In this document: positions 1 through 4,799 of the stretch, piece by piece
How positions within the stretch are numbered: position 1 is the first letter of the stretch
Layout of the letters: each line of letters starts with the position of its first letter
Assembly: GCA_017473665.1 (NCBI GenBank)
Contig: JAFUKK010000023.1
Span: 1-6,675 of the forward strand
Direction: 5' to 3'
Length of the DNA: 6,675 bases
Source of the DNA: Lachnospiraceae bacterium
GTDB lineage: Bacteria > Bacillota > Clostridia > Lachnospirales > Lachnospiraceae
Program-made: the position numbers and the translations under genes
Notes under the pieces: generated by a model
The model's database searches: none
Told to the model about the DNA's origin: nothing
Seen by the model: the letters and a program-made list of their open reading frames with translations, nothing else

Positions 1-431
1 ATATGCGAGAGCCCCTGGGTACCTTATTGGAGAATTGCAGTATCGAAGGCCGTACCACAGGAGATGTGGGCACTGCTTTATTGATGATGGCAGAAAAGAT
101 AGAGCATCCCAAATGTAAGGAACTGATCCGCAATATGGAGATTAGTATTCATTATTGTGCTGATTTGGGAGCATTGGTAAGGGGTAGCAGACGTACTGTC
201 AGAGAATATCAACAGTTGCGAGGGGAACGCAGAGGAATGTTGCGGGAGGCGGTCATCAATATATTATTGCTGTTGGGCATGTCAGTCTTTATATTGCTTA
301 CAGTGGACCGGCTGATACAGGTATCCCTATGGCAGATTCTGTTTCATACCTGGCCGGGGCATGTGGCTTTGGGAGTGGTGACTGTCATTTTGCTGATATT
401 TGGAGGACAGTTGCGGGATGGGCAAGGATAG
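1..431 (+). CDS. tadB: TadB-like type II secretion F-domain protein, C-terminal part (5' end outside window)
   Basis: This is the last 142 or so residues of an inner-membrane platform protein of the Tad pilus machine, which in the family couples the TadA ATPase to pilin extrusion. The reading frame is open to the left edge. The ATG at 3 is an internal Met or an edge effect, because family members are about twice this long. The visible part begins inside a helical cytoplasmic stretch (residues 1-80 from the Met at 3, with the LLENCSIEG and GDVGTALLMMAEKIEHP segments typical of T2SSF helices). Two hydrophobic segments follow at about 84-105 and 119-136. The stop at 429-431 lies at the edge of the ribosome binding site of the next gene, a second F-domain protein. 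The TadB-then-TadC pairing is the usual Tad order and is the main reason for choosing TadB. I am confident of the family and less so of the symbol. Confidence 0.8.
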   Translation, partial: MREPLGTLLENCSIEGRTTGDVGTALLMMAEKIEHPKCKELIRNMEISIHYCADLGALVRGSRRTVREYQQLRGERRGMLREAVINILLLLGMSVFILLTVDRLIQVSLWQILFHTWPGHVALGVVTVILLIFGGQLRDGQG

Positions 432-435
432 GAGG
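430..435 (+). promoter_or_regulatory. Ribosome binding site of tadC
   Basis: AGGAGG lies 7 nt before the ATG at 443 and overlaps the tadB stop codon. It fixes the tadC start at 443 rather than at the upstream in-frame ATG at 329, which would lie deep inside tadB. Confidence 0.85.
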
Positions 436-442
436 ATTATTT

Positions 443-1282
443 ATGCAGGAATGGATTCGGATACTTCCCTGGCTGGGAGCCGGAAGTATGTGGGTGCTGC
501 TATTTTTGTTTTCTTATGAGTATCGGCAGTTGTCAGCGGGGGAGTATAGGGTTCTTCGCGCCTATAGGGAATTGGCAGGCTGGGTACGCAAGAGGCAGCA
601 GTATCAGAGTTGGTATGCCCGGGTAGGAGCATCGCTAAAGGAAAATGGAGCGGAATTTCATTACGGGCAGTGGGTTGCGCCCACTTCGTACCTTGCACTG
701 CGGATTTTGTTGTCTGTAACGGGAGCATTGGTGGTGGGAAGGATTGGAGTGGGCTACGGCATTCTGTGTGGTGTACTGCTTTACGGATTGCCGCAGTGGC
801 TATTGTGGTATTTGAATGAGCAGGACAACAGGCGTATGCTGCCGGATATCCGGATGGTGTATCATGCCTTGGAGATTCAGCTCAGAGCAGGAGTGTATAT
901 GACGGATGCCCTGGCGGAATGTTATGGGGCGGTGACCCAGAGGAGACTACGCCGGGCGTTGTTGGACCTGGCCGGGGATATTGTGATGAAAGCTGATGTG
1001 ATGCAGGCCATGGAGCGTTTTCAAGGAAGTTTCCGTAACCGTTATATAGATGCCTTATGTATTACACTGATACAGGCATTGGAATCGGGACAGGCGGTGG
1101 AACTGTTGCAGGATATCGGTGAACAGGTCAAAGATATGGAAAGGTCCCTGTTGCAACGTCAAAAGAGTGTATTGGAGCGTAGTATTACTTTTTATCAGCT
1201 GGGGATTCTGGCAGCAGTGCTGGGCATTGCGTTGTATGCGGTGCTGGGACAGCTGCTAAACCAAAATATTTTAACCATATAA
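443..1282 (+). CDS. tadC: TadC-like type II secretion F-domain protein
   Basis: This 279-residue integral membrane protein is the second platform subunit of the Tad (type IVb pilus) machine. An N-terminal membrane segment lies at about 5-24. A charged, Tyr/Arg-rich cytoplasmic stretch follows at 25-78. A double hydrophobic segment (about 82-124) precedes the F domain (about 135-262), which contains the helical pattern DIRMVYHALEIQLRAG, then ALESGQAVELLQDIGEQV. A last membrane helix lies at 249-271. This layout fits TadC. The start at 443 is chosen for its AGGAGG site; the frame is open further upstream to 329, but that would overlap tadB by about 100 nt without a ribosome site. The gene lies 11 nt after tadB and 14 nt before the pilin gene, so co-transcription is very likely. 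Confidence 0.85.
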   Translation: MQEWIRILPWLGAGSMWVLLFLFSYEYRQLSAGEYRVLRAYRELAGWVRKRQQYQSWYARVGASLKENGAEFHYGQWVAPTSYLALRILLSVTGALVVGRIGVGYGILCGVLLYGLPQWLLWYLNEQDNRRMLPDIRMVYHALEIQLRAGVYMTDALAECYGAVTQRRLRRALLDLAGDIVMKADVMQAMERFQGSFRNRYIDALCITLIQALESGQAVELLQDIGEQVKDMERSLLQRQKSVLERSITFYQLGILAAVLGIALYAVLGQLLNQNILTI

Positions 1283-1288
1283 AGGGGG
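1281..1288 (+). promoter_or_regulatory. Ribosome binding site of the Flp-like gene
   Basis: AAAGGGGG overlaps the tadC stop codon and sits 8 nt before the ATG at 1297, which supports both the short gene that follows and its start. Confidence 0.75.
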
Positions 1289-1296
1289 AATGCAGT

Positions 1297-1512
1297 ATGA
1301 GCAAGATGCTGGGAGAGATGATAAAAGCAGGATGTAACTGGTGCAGAAAATGCGAACCGGGAGTAGATGGTATTTTGGTGACTGTGGGATTGTGTGTCAT
1401 TGCACTGCTTTTGTGTGTGGTGATGAAGGATAGTCTGACTACTTTTGTAGAGACATTGGTAGCTGCTATGACACAGGAGGCCACCAATATCCTGACAGGA
1501 GTGGGCAATTGA
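1297..1512 (+). CDS. Flp-like type IVb pilin (Flp1 family), 71 aa
   Basis: A 71-residue protein with a short basic head (1-21), one long hydrophobic segment (about 24-43, GILVTVGLCVIALLLCVVM) and a short amphipathic tail (44-71). Size, layout and position after tadC match the Flp1-like small pilins of Clostridia, which form the body of the Tad pilus on the cell surface. Gly22 before Val23 is the most pilin-like place for prepilin cleavage. However, the Glu usually found at position 5 of mature pilins is not seen in either possible register (Gly22 or Gly25). The head carries three cysteines, CNWCRKC (13, 16, 19), directly before the membrane segment, plus Cys33 and Cys40 inside it, which is unusual for a pilin. 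The stop overlaps the start of the next gene by 4 nt. The family call is fairly secure; being the major pilin is inferred from size and place. Confidence 0.65.
   Translation: MSKMLGEMIKAGCNWCRKCEPGVDGILVTVGLCVIALLLCVVMKDSLTTFVETLVAAMTQEATNILTGVGN
1497..1501 (+). promoter_or_regulatory. Ribosome binding site deciding a TTG start
   Basis: AGGAG lies 7 nt before the TTG at 1509, inside the end of the Flp-like gene. It supports TTG as the start codon of the next gene, which has no nearby ATG until residue 8. Confidence 0.65.
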
Positions 1513-1865
1513 AACGAAATAAAGGAAATATGGGGAATTTATTGGGGACCATGATTTGTGTGCTGGCAATGACTGTGCTGGTGTTACAGTACATGGAACA
1601 GGTGCGTCTGATTCAGAGGAAATGGGAAATGATACAGATATCCAGGGAGTATATTTTGCGAATGGAGACCCGTGGGTACTTAACCGGAGAGGATGCCCGG
1701 GAATTGGTGGCAGAACTGGAGCAGGCGGAGGTGACGGGGATTAGTTTGGAAGGGACTACGCGCAATCCGGTGGACTATGGGGAACCTATTTTTCTAAAAA
1801 TAAAGGGAGTAATCGGGGATGAATATCAGGTGGAAGAAATGCGCAGCTCCACGGCGAAGCATTAA
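1509..1865 (+). CDS. Small TadE-like/DUF4320-like pseudopilin, 118 aa, TTG start
   Basis: A 118-residue protein with one N-terminal hydrophobic segment (about 11-28, LLGTMICVLAMTVLVLQY). A helical linker follows (29-55), then a small globular part (56-105) with the pattern GYLTGEDARELVAELEQ, then VTGISLEGTTRNPVDYGEPI and a beta-like end FLKIKG. That last pattern (GTT-x3-PV-x-YG) is what I associate with the small DUF4320/TadE-type proteins encoded in clostridial Tad operons, where they are thought to be minor pilins or assembly factors at the membrane. The TTG start gives a 4-nt overlap (TTGA) with the Flp-like gene, typical of translational coupling. The 3' end overlaps the next gene by 47 nt. 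Family assignment is from pattern memory, so moderate. Confidence 0.6.
   Translation: MKRNKGNMGNLLGTMICVLAMTVLVLQYMEQVRLIQRKWEMIQISREYILRMETRGYLTGEDARELVAELEQAEVTGISLEGTTRNPVDYGEPIFLKIKGVIGDEYQVEEMRSSTAKH
1804..1809 (+). promoter_or_regulatory. Ribosome binding site inside the upstream gene
   Basis: AGGGAG, 9 nt before the ATG at 1819. It lies within the coding region of the preceding gene and supports the 47-nt overlap as real. Confidence 0.6.
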
Positions 1866-2427
1866 GGCACTGCCGGCAGAGATAGAATTGGCATGCGGCT
1901 TGTTTTTTTGCTTATTTCTTTTTGTGCTTTTGGTGGTACAGATGGAGTTGTTCAGGTATCATACTTCTGCGCTTTATTTGGAGGATGCTTTGGCTGCATC
2001 AGGGTTGGCGGCGGCAGTGGTGGATTTGGAGGAGTATGGGCTGACCAATGAAATCATAATCCGGGACAGAGAGAACTGTTATGAGCAATATGAGCAGGCT
2101 TTGTGTAGAAATCTGGGACTGGATGAGCAATGGCAGAGCGGGAACGAACAGCTGATTGCCGGCAATGTGAAACTGGAACGCTTTATTATTTATAATGTGA
2201 GTTTCGGGGGGAGTTACTGCGAGGAAAGGGATGCCCGTGGGAATTGGAATGTACAACAGGCCCCCGGGGATGGAATGTATGCACCCAATGGACGTTTGGT
2301 GGAACAGACCGGGGTATATGGTGAAGTGTCCTATGATGTGAAAGGGTTCCTGGGGATTAGGCTGCGGGCTCGCAAAGGGGTATTGGTGGATGTGGTGTCC
2401 GATAATTGGAAAGGGGAAAGGGAATGA
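1819..2427 (+). CDS. TadE/TadF-like membrane-anchored minor pilin, 202 aa
   Basis: A 202-residue protein with a basic N-terminus (1-18), one strong membrane segment (about 24-43, ending LFVLLVVQMELFRYH) and a large outer part. The segment just after the membrane helix is alanine-rich and helical (ALYLEDALAASGLAAAVVDLEEYG), as in TadE proteins, where this forms the pilin-like stalk. A beta-rich C-terminal domain follows (about 115-195), with the end pattern TGVYGEVSYDVKGFLGI. The domain faces the outside. Four cysteines lie outside the membrane segment (8, 87, 96, 134). The start overlaps the preceding gene by 47 nt, and the stop overlaps the next start as ATGA. Position and layout suggest a minor pilin or pseudopilin of the Tad machine. 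The exact class (TadE or TadF) cannot be told by eye. Confidence 0.6.
   Translation: MNIRWKKCAAPRRSIKALPAEIELACGLFFCLFLFVLLVVQMELFRYHTSALYLEDALAASGLAAAVVDLEEYGLTNEIIIRDRENCYEQYEQALCRNLGLDEQWQSGNEQLIAGNVKLERFIIYNVSFGGSYCEERDARGNWNVQQAPGDGMYAPNGRLVEQTGVYGEVSYDVKGFLGIRLRARKGVLVDVVSDNWKGERE
2411..2416 (+). promoter_or_regulatory. Ribosome binding site of the cpaB-like gene
   Basis: AAGGGG, 7 nt before the ATG at 2424. It favours 2424 (ATGA overlap with the upstream stop) over the in-frame TTG at 2406, which would place this site inside the gene. Confidence 0.65.
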
Positions 2428-3080
2428 AATATATAAAGAATCAGAAGCTCTATATGGTCTGGATGCGTTGTGCATTATTGGCCCTGATAGCCTCGGTAAT
2501 CTTGTTTTTGGTAATGCTGCAAATAGAGCGACATACGCTTGCCGGAGGTGAAAAAAAGATGGCGTGGATGACCATCAGGGAGGTGCCCAAGGGGGTAGTA
2601 CTATCCGGAGAGAATTGGCAGGAATATCTGGAACAGCGTCAGGTGGATGCGGATTTGATATCGGAAACGGGGATTATGGACGTGGGTTACTGGGAGGATG
2701 TGTCGGCAGTATTTTCCATTGAGAAAGGGACTTTGGTTACCAGAGGAATGTTTGAAAGCAGGCAGCAGGTCTTGGGAGCAATGAAGGAACCGGTGGTGGC
2801 AGGATTTAGGGCCGAGGACCTCTATCAGGTGGCCGGCGGAGCGTTACGGCCCGGTGACCATATTCATATTTTTATATTGGATGAAGAGGGCAAGGTGAGA
2901 AAATGGTGGGAAAATCTATATGTACACCAGGTTTTTGATAATAATGGAAATCTGGTGGTTGCAGGGGATCCGGAGACGGCAGCTTCCAGGGTGAATATCT
3001 ATATAGAGAAGGAACGGGTGGAGGAATTTTATGCAAATTTAGCGGCAGGTTCACTGCGTGTAGTGAAGGTGTGTAGGTAA
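2424..3080 (+). CDS. cpaB: CpaB/RcpC-like SAF-domain pilus assembly protein
   Basis: A 218-residue protein with a single membrane segment (about 15-33) and an extracytoplasmic remainder. Residues 47-111 have the SAF pattern: a first strand, WMTIREVPKGVVLSG, and after an insert the closing IEKGTLVTRGMF. The RcpC/CpaB C-terminal domain follows, with VAGFRAEDLYQVAGGALRPGDHIHIFI (about 125-151), then a beta-rich stretch, LYVHQVFDNNGNLVVAG, and VNIYIEKERVEEFYANL near the end. In Tad systems this protein acts in the periplasm or wall zone and helps pilus assembly or export; in a Gram-positive its role is not well defined. It is commonly placed early in tad operons, whereas here it is the last recognisable gene. 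The N-terminus is best at 2424 on ribosome-site evidence. The family call is secure from the SAF and PGD motifs. Confidence 0.8.
   Translation: MKYIKNQKLYMVWMRCALLALIASVILFLVMLQIERHTLAGGEKKMAWMTIREVPKGVVLSGENWQEYLEQRQVDADLISETGIMDVGYWEDVSAVFSIEKGTLVTRGMFESRQQVLGAMKEPVVAGFRAEDLYQVAGGALRPGDHIHIFILDEEGKVRKWWENLYVHQVFDNNGNLVVAGDPETAASRVNIYIEKERVEEFYANLAAGSLRVVKVCR
3050..3067 (+). repeat. Inverted repeat at the end of cpaB, upstream of a -10 box
   Basis: TTCACT and AGTGAA are perfect complements separated by 6 nt. They lie in the last codons of cpaB and centre about 45 nt before the expected transcription start near 3104. This could be a protein-binding dyad, a small mRNA hairpin, or chance. Confidence 0.3.
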
Positions 3081-3091
3081 AAAGTACTACG

Positions 3092-3097
3092 TATAAT
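3092..3097 (+). promoter_or_regulatory. Candidate -10 box (TATAAT) for the structured RNA
   Basis: This is a perfect TATAAT 11 nt after the cpaB stop. No good -35 hexamer lies at 15-19 nt upstream (17-nt spacing gives GTGTGT), so the site would need an activator or may be inactive. A start near 3104 would place the terminator-complementary segment at the very 5' end of the transcript. Confidence 0.35.
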
Positions 3098-3103
3098 GGA
3101 TAA

Positions 3104-3411
3104 CAGATTTGCTTGGAAAAATATGGTATTGTATTTACGGGTAACGAAGGGGTGAAGTTACCTATGGCATATGCCAAGGAGAGTATAGTTTATTCAAGGG
3201 AAGAACGTAAGGGTTTAAAAATACATGTCGTTGCACCTGCGAGATGCTTTTTCTCCCATGATGTGGAAGGTGACGTAGCCTTCCTGTTGTGCAGGGAGAT
3301 TCGGGGGAGCATCTGGCGGTTGCATCGACTGGCCCTTGTAAATATGCTACAAGTACAAAAGTGGCTGTATGGCAAATCTGAGATGACAGATTTGCCATAC
3401 AGCCACTTTTT
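3104..3411 (+). ncRNA. Candidate structured RNA, about 300 nt, family not recognised
   Basis: The region holds far more nested complementarity than expected by chance. Starting from the inside, the helices are GGAAGG/CCTTCC (3265-3270 with 3279-3284), TCTCCC/GGGAGA (3252-3257 with 3294-3299), AGATGCT/AGCATCT (3242-3248 with 3308-3314), GC/GC and CC/GG around single bulges (3236-3240 with 3316-3319), GTCGTTGCA/TGCATCGAC with one T-T mismatch (3227-3235 with 3321-3329) and CAAGGG/CCCTTG (3195-3200 with 3333-3338). All stack co-linearly into one long arm with a 26-nt loop on the 5' side. A further hairpin, GGTAAC/GTTACC, lies at 3140-3162. The 5' segment 3104-3113 can pair with 3371-3380 in the terminator arm (nine Watson-Crick pairs and one T-G). 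It could be an independent small RNA, a leader acting on the downstream lipoprotein gene, or a 3' UTR of the tad operon. No T-box, GEMM, SRP, RNase P or 6S signature was recognised. Confidence 0.5.
3140..3175 (+). repeat. Hairpin and palindrome in the 5' part of the structured region
   Basis: GGTAAC (3140-3145) and GTTACC (3157-3162) enclose an 11-nt purine-rich loop with GGGG. The perfect 10-bp palindrome GGCATATGCC follows at 3166-3175. Part of the palindrome (3165-3172) can instead pair with 3342-3349 (8 pairs, one G-T), closing the long arm from outside. Confidence 0.45.
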
Positions 3412-3417
3412 ATTATT
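3357..3417 (+). terminator. Strong intrinsic terminator with a perfect 24-bp stem
   Basis: Positions 3357-3380 and 3387-3410 are perfect reverse complements with a 6-nt loop, AGATGA. The stem is flanked by AAAA on the left and followed by TTTTTATTATT on the right, so it could end transcripts in both directions, more strongly on the + strand. It lies 276 nt after the cpaB stop and closes either the tad operon, the structured RNA, or both. The stem is much longer than the other terminator in the window (10 bp). Confidence 0.85.
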
Positions 3418-3522
3418 GCAAAGTATATCTGCTTTTTATGTGGGATATAGGGCAAGTGTAGGTGGCAGGTGTAATCACATTGGTAATTTATTGTGTGAGA
3501 CGTGCAATCATGTCATGGTCAC
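3412..3522. other. Short spacer without a recognisable gene
   Basis: Between the long-stem terminator and the lipoprotein promoter I see no gene with a ribosome site. The frame open at 3113-3538 runs through here but also runs through the terminator palindrome, so it is not credited. A weak inverted repeat, TCACA/TGTGA, lies at 3475-3498. Confidence 0.5.
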
Positions 3523-3551
3523 TTGTCTTGTCGGATAGATTGTTATATACT
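3523..3551 (+). promoter_or_regulatory. Promoter of the lipoprotein gene
   Basis: TTGTCT (3523-3528), a 17-nt spacer and TATACT (3546-3551) form a good vegetative-type promoter, with 4 of 6 and 5 of 6 consensus matches. Transcription would start near 3558, giving a 5' UTR of about 68 nt that opens with a hairpin. Confidence 0.65.
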
Positions 3552-3558
3552 GACGGAT

Positions 3559-3575
3559 AAGTGCGAAACGCACTT
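3559..3575 (+). promoter_or_regulatory. Hairpin at the 5' end of the lipoprotein mRNA
   Basis: AAGTGCG and CGCACTT form a perfect 7-bp stem around AAA, right at the predicted start of the transcript. It has no following T-run, so it is not a terminator. It may protect the mRNA 5' end or be a DNA operator overlapping +1. Confidence 0.4.
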
Positions 3576-3611
3576 TGAAAAGTTGATATGGAGCTTGGAT
3601 GATAATATACA

Positions 3612-3617
3612 AGGAGG
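3612..3617 (+). promoter_or_regulatory. Ribosome binding site of the lipoprotein gene
   Basis: AGGAGG, 8 nt before the ATG at 3626. It selects this start, which gives a clean lipoprotein signal, over the in-frame TTG at 3599. Confidence 0.85.
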
Positions 3618-3625
3618 GAAAGTAT

Positions 3626-4714
3626 ATGAAAAACAAAAAGAAATGGACCGGATTATTAGTAATGTCCCTTGTTGTGGCTCTGTCTCTGGCTGCCTGTGGC
3701 AAAAAGGAGGATGAGGATGCGACTGCTACCACAAAGCAGACCCTCTCATCTGATGTGATAGAGGAAAGTACCAAAGGGTCTAAGGAAGAGGTCTCTGAGG
3801 AAAGCACTAAGGCGTCCTTGGAAACAGAGGAGTCTGTAGAGGAAACCGAAACCTCTGAAGCGTTAGCGGAGAGTACTGAGGAAAATGCTGAGGAAAGCAT
3901 TGCAGAAAGCATGGAAGAAAGCAGTAAAGTAAAAGCGGAATCTGCTGAGGCGGAAAAAGAGACGCAGAAGTCTTCTGAAGAAGAAAAGCAGCCTGCGAAA
4001 GAGGAAGGTAGTGAGCCTGCAAAGGAAAGTGTAGCCCCCTCTGCTCCCAGCGTGGAAGAACCTGCCCCCAGTAAGGAACCCGAACCTGAGGTACCTGCCG
4101 TGGAAGCGCCTGCCCCTAGTGTAGAACAGCCCCCCGCTCCCCCTGCGGAAGAACCTGTGCCCCCTGCAGTACATACCTGTAGCTTTGACGGCGGTAGTGT
4201 AACCACTGCCCCTACCTGCAGTGCAGAAGGGGTAAAGACCTTTACCTGTAGCTGTGGAGCAACCAGAACCGAAAGCGTTCCCGCCACCGGACATAACTAT
4301 GTAACCGAGTCCCAGGCGGCAAACTGTAATGCAGAAGGCTTTGAAAGGGTAAAGTGTAGTAGCTGTGGTGATATCCAGAGTGAGACCATTACTCCTAAAA
4401 CAAACCATGATTTTTATGATACCTGGTTTTTGCCTCCCACCTGCACCTATGCGGGAGATGGACACTTAATGTTGTGCCGTAACTGTGACTACAGAAAAGA
4501 ACTTCCTCTTGGAGCACTGGGACACCAGATGGATGCAGGTACGGTGATTTATGAAGGAACTTGCACAGAACGTGCACTTTATTCCCATCTGTGTACCAGA
4601 TGTGGTAGTGCAATGCCGGATACAAAGGGAGATACAGACCCTAATAATCACAGTTGGAGATTTGATGATGAGTATCAGGCATGGTACTGTTCTTCCTGTG
4701 GAATTTTAAAATAA
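3626..4714 (+). CDS. Surface lipoprotein with acidic/proline stalk and Cys-CxxC-His repeats
   Basis: A 362-residue lipoprotein. The signal peptide (1-23) ends in the lipobox LAAC, so Cys24 should be lipidated and the protein anchored on the outer face of the membrane. Residues 27-135 are almost only Glu, Ser, Ala, Lys and Thr, with near-repeats EESTKGS and EESTKAS. Residues 136-182 are Pro/Glu/Ala-rich, with APSVE twice. This stretch is probably an extended stalk through the cell wall. The C-terminal part (183-362) carries 15 cysteines in a regular scheme: a lone Cys, nine or ten residues, a CxxC pair (CxC in the first unit), then GH or NH. Units start at Cys198, 234, 273 and 313, with an incomplete unit at each end. 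Such repeats are common in surface proteins of Lachnospiraceae, but their function is unknown to me. Zinc binding by three Cys and one His is inference. The gene is alone between its own promoter and terminator. Confidence 0.85.
   Translation: MKNKKKWTGLLVMSLVVALSLAACGKKEDEDATATTKQTLSSDVIEESTKGSKEEVSEESTKASLETEESVEETETSEALAESTEENAEESIAESMEESSKVKAESAEAEKETQKSSEEEKQPAKEEGSEPAKESVAPSAPSVEEPAPSKEPEPEVPAVEAPAPSVEQPPAPPAEEPVPPAVHTCSFDGGSVTTAPTCSAEGVKTFTCSCGATRTESVPATGHNYVTESQAANCNAEGFERVKCSSCGDIQSETITPKTNHDFYDTWFLPPTCTYAGDGHLMLCRNCDYRKELPLGALGHQMDAGTVIYEGTCTERALYSHLCTRCGSAMPDTKGDTDPNNHSWRFDDEYQAWYCSSCGILK
4211..4651 (+). repeat. Four Cys-CxxC-His repeats, 36-40 residues apart
   Basis: Units begin at Cys198, Cys234, Cys273 and Cys313. 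The second-half pairs are CSC (208/210), CSSC (244/247), CRNC (284/287) and CTRC (323/326). Closing histidines are 223, 261, 300 and 342, in TGH, TNH, LGH and NNH. The spacing of the first Cys is 36, 39 and 40 residues. The repeats are diverged at the DNA level and are therefore old. Confidence 0.75.
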
Positions 4715-4729
4715 GATAGTAATAAGTAG

Positions 4730-4762
4730 AATCCGGGCATGGAAACGTGCCCGGATTTTTTT
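4730..4762 (+). terminator. Intrinsic terminator of the lipoprotein gene
   Basis: AATCCGGGCA (4730-4739) and TGCCCGGATT (4748-4757) form a 10-bp GC-rich stem with an 8-nt loop, TGGAAACG, followed by a run of seven T (4756-4762). It starts 16 nt after the lipoprotein stop. Confidence 0.9.
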
Positions 4763-4767
4763 GTCCA

Positions 4768-4788
4768 TTGTACTTCTACAATAGAAGT
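4768..4788 (+). repeat. Two overlapping small hairpins in the adhesin leader
   Basis: ACTTCT/AGAAGT (4772-4777 with 4783-4788, loop ACAAT) and TTGTA/TACAA (4768-4772 with 4777-4781) exclude each other. The -10-like TACAAT at 4777-4782 lies in their centre, but no -35 element fits it. No convincing promoter was found in the 57 nt between the terminator and the gene. Confidence 0.3.
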
Positions 4789-4799
4789 CTTTGGAGGAA

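Noticed and set aside
1999..2475. Open frame of 158 codons on the - strand
   Set aside because: It is antisense to the TadE-like gene and the start of cpaB, with composition typical of a shadow (many His, Pro, Ile).
3140..3166. Resemblance to the 3' end of a c-di-GMP-I riboswitch (GTTACC then ATGG)
   Set aside because: Only the last hairpin looks alike. The conserved core segments of that riboswitch are absent upstream.
3104..3411. Retron-like RNA (ends complementary, inner long hairpin)
   Set aside because: The layout of complementary ends plus a long arm recalls msr-msd, but no reverse transcriptase gene is present in the window on either strand.
3113..3538. Open frame of 141 codons on the + strand after cpaB
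   Set aside because: It starts with TTG and lacks a good ribosome site; the first ATG (3164) is 11 nt from a weak GAAGGGG. It runs straight through the 24-bp terminator palindrome and the nested RNA helices, and its product resembles no family I know.
3508..4287. Ser-rich open frame of 259 codons on the - strand
   Set aside because: It is antisense to the Glu/Ser-rich stalk of the lipoprotein; its serine runs simply mirror the biased codons there.
3863..4465. Phe/Arg/Gly-rich open frame of 200 codons on the - strand
   Set aside because: It is a shadow of the lipoprotein stalk and repeats, with no ribosome site and unnatural composition.
4761..4789. Promoter for the large surface protein
   Set aside because: TTGTCC and TTGTAC are possible -35 boxes, but no -10 stands at 15-19 nt from either, and the TACAAT at 4777 has no -35. 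Transcription may come from terminator read-through or an atypical promoter.
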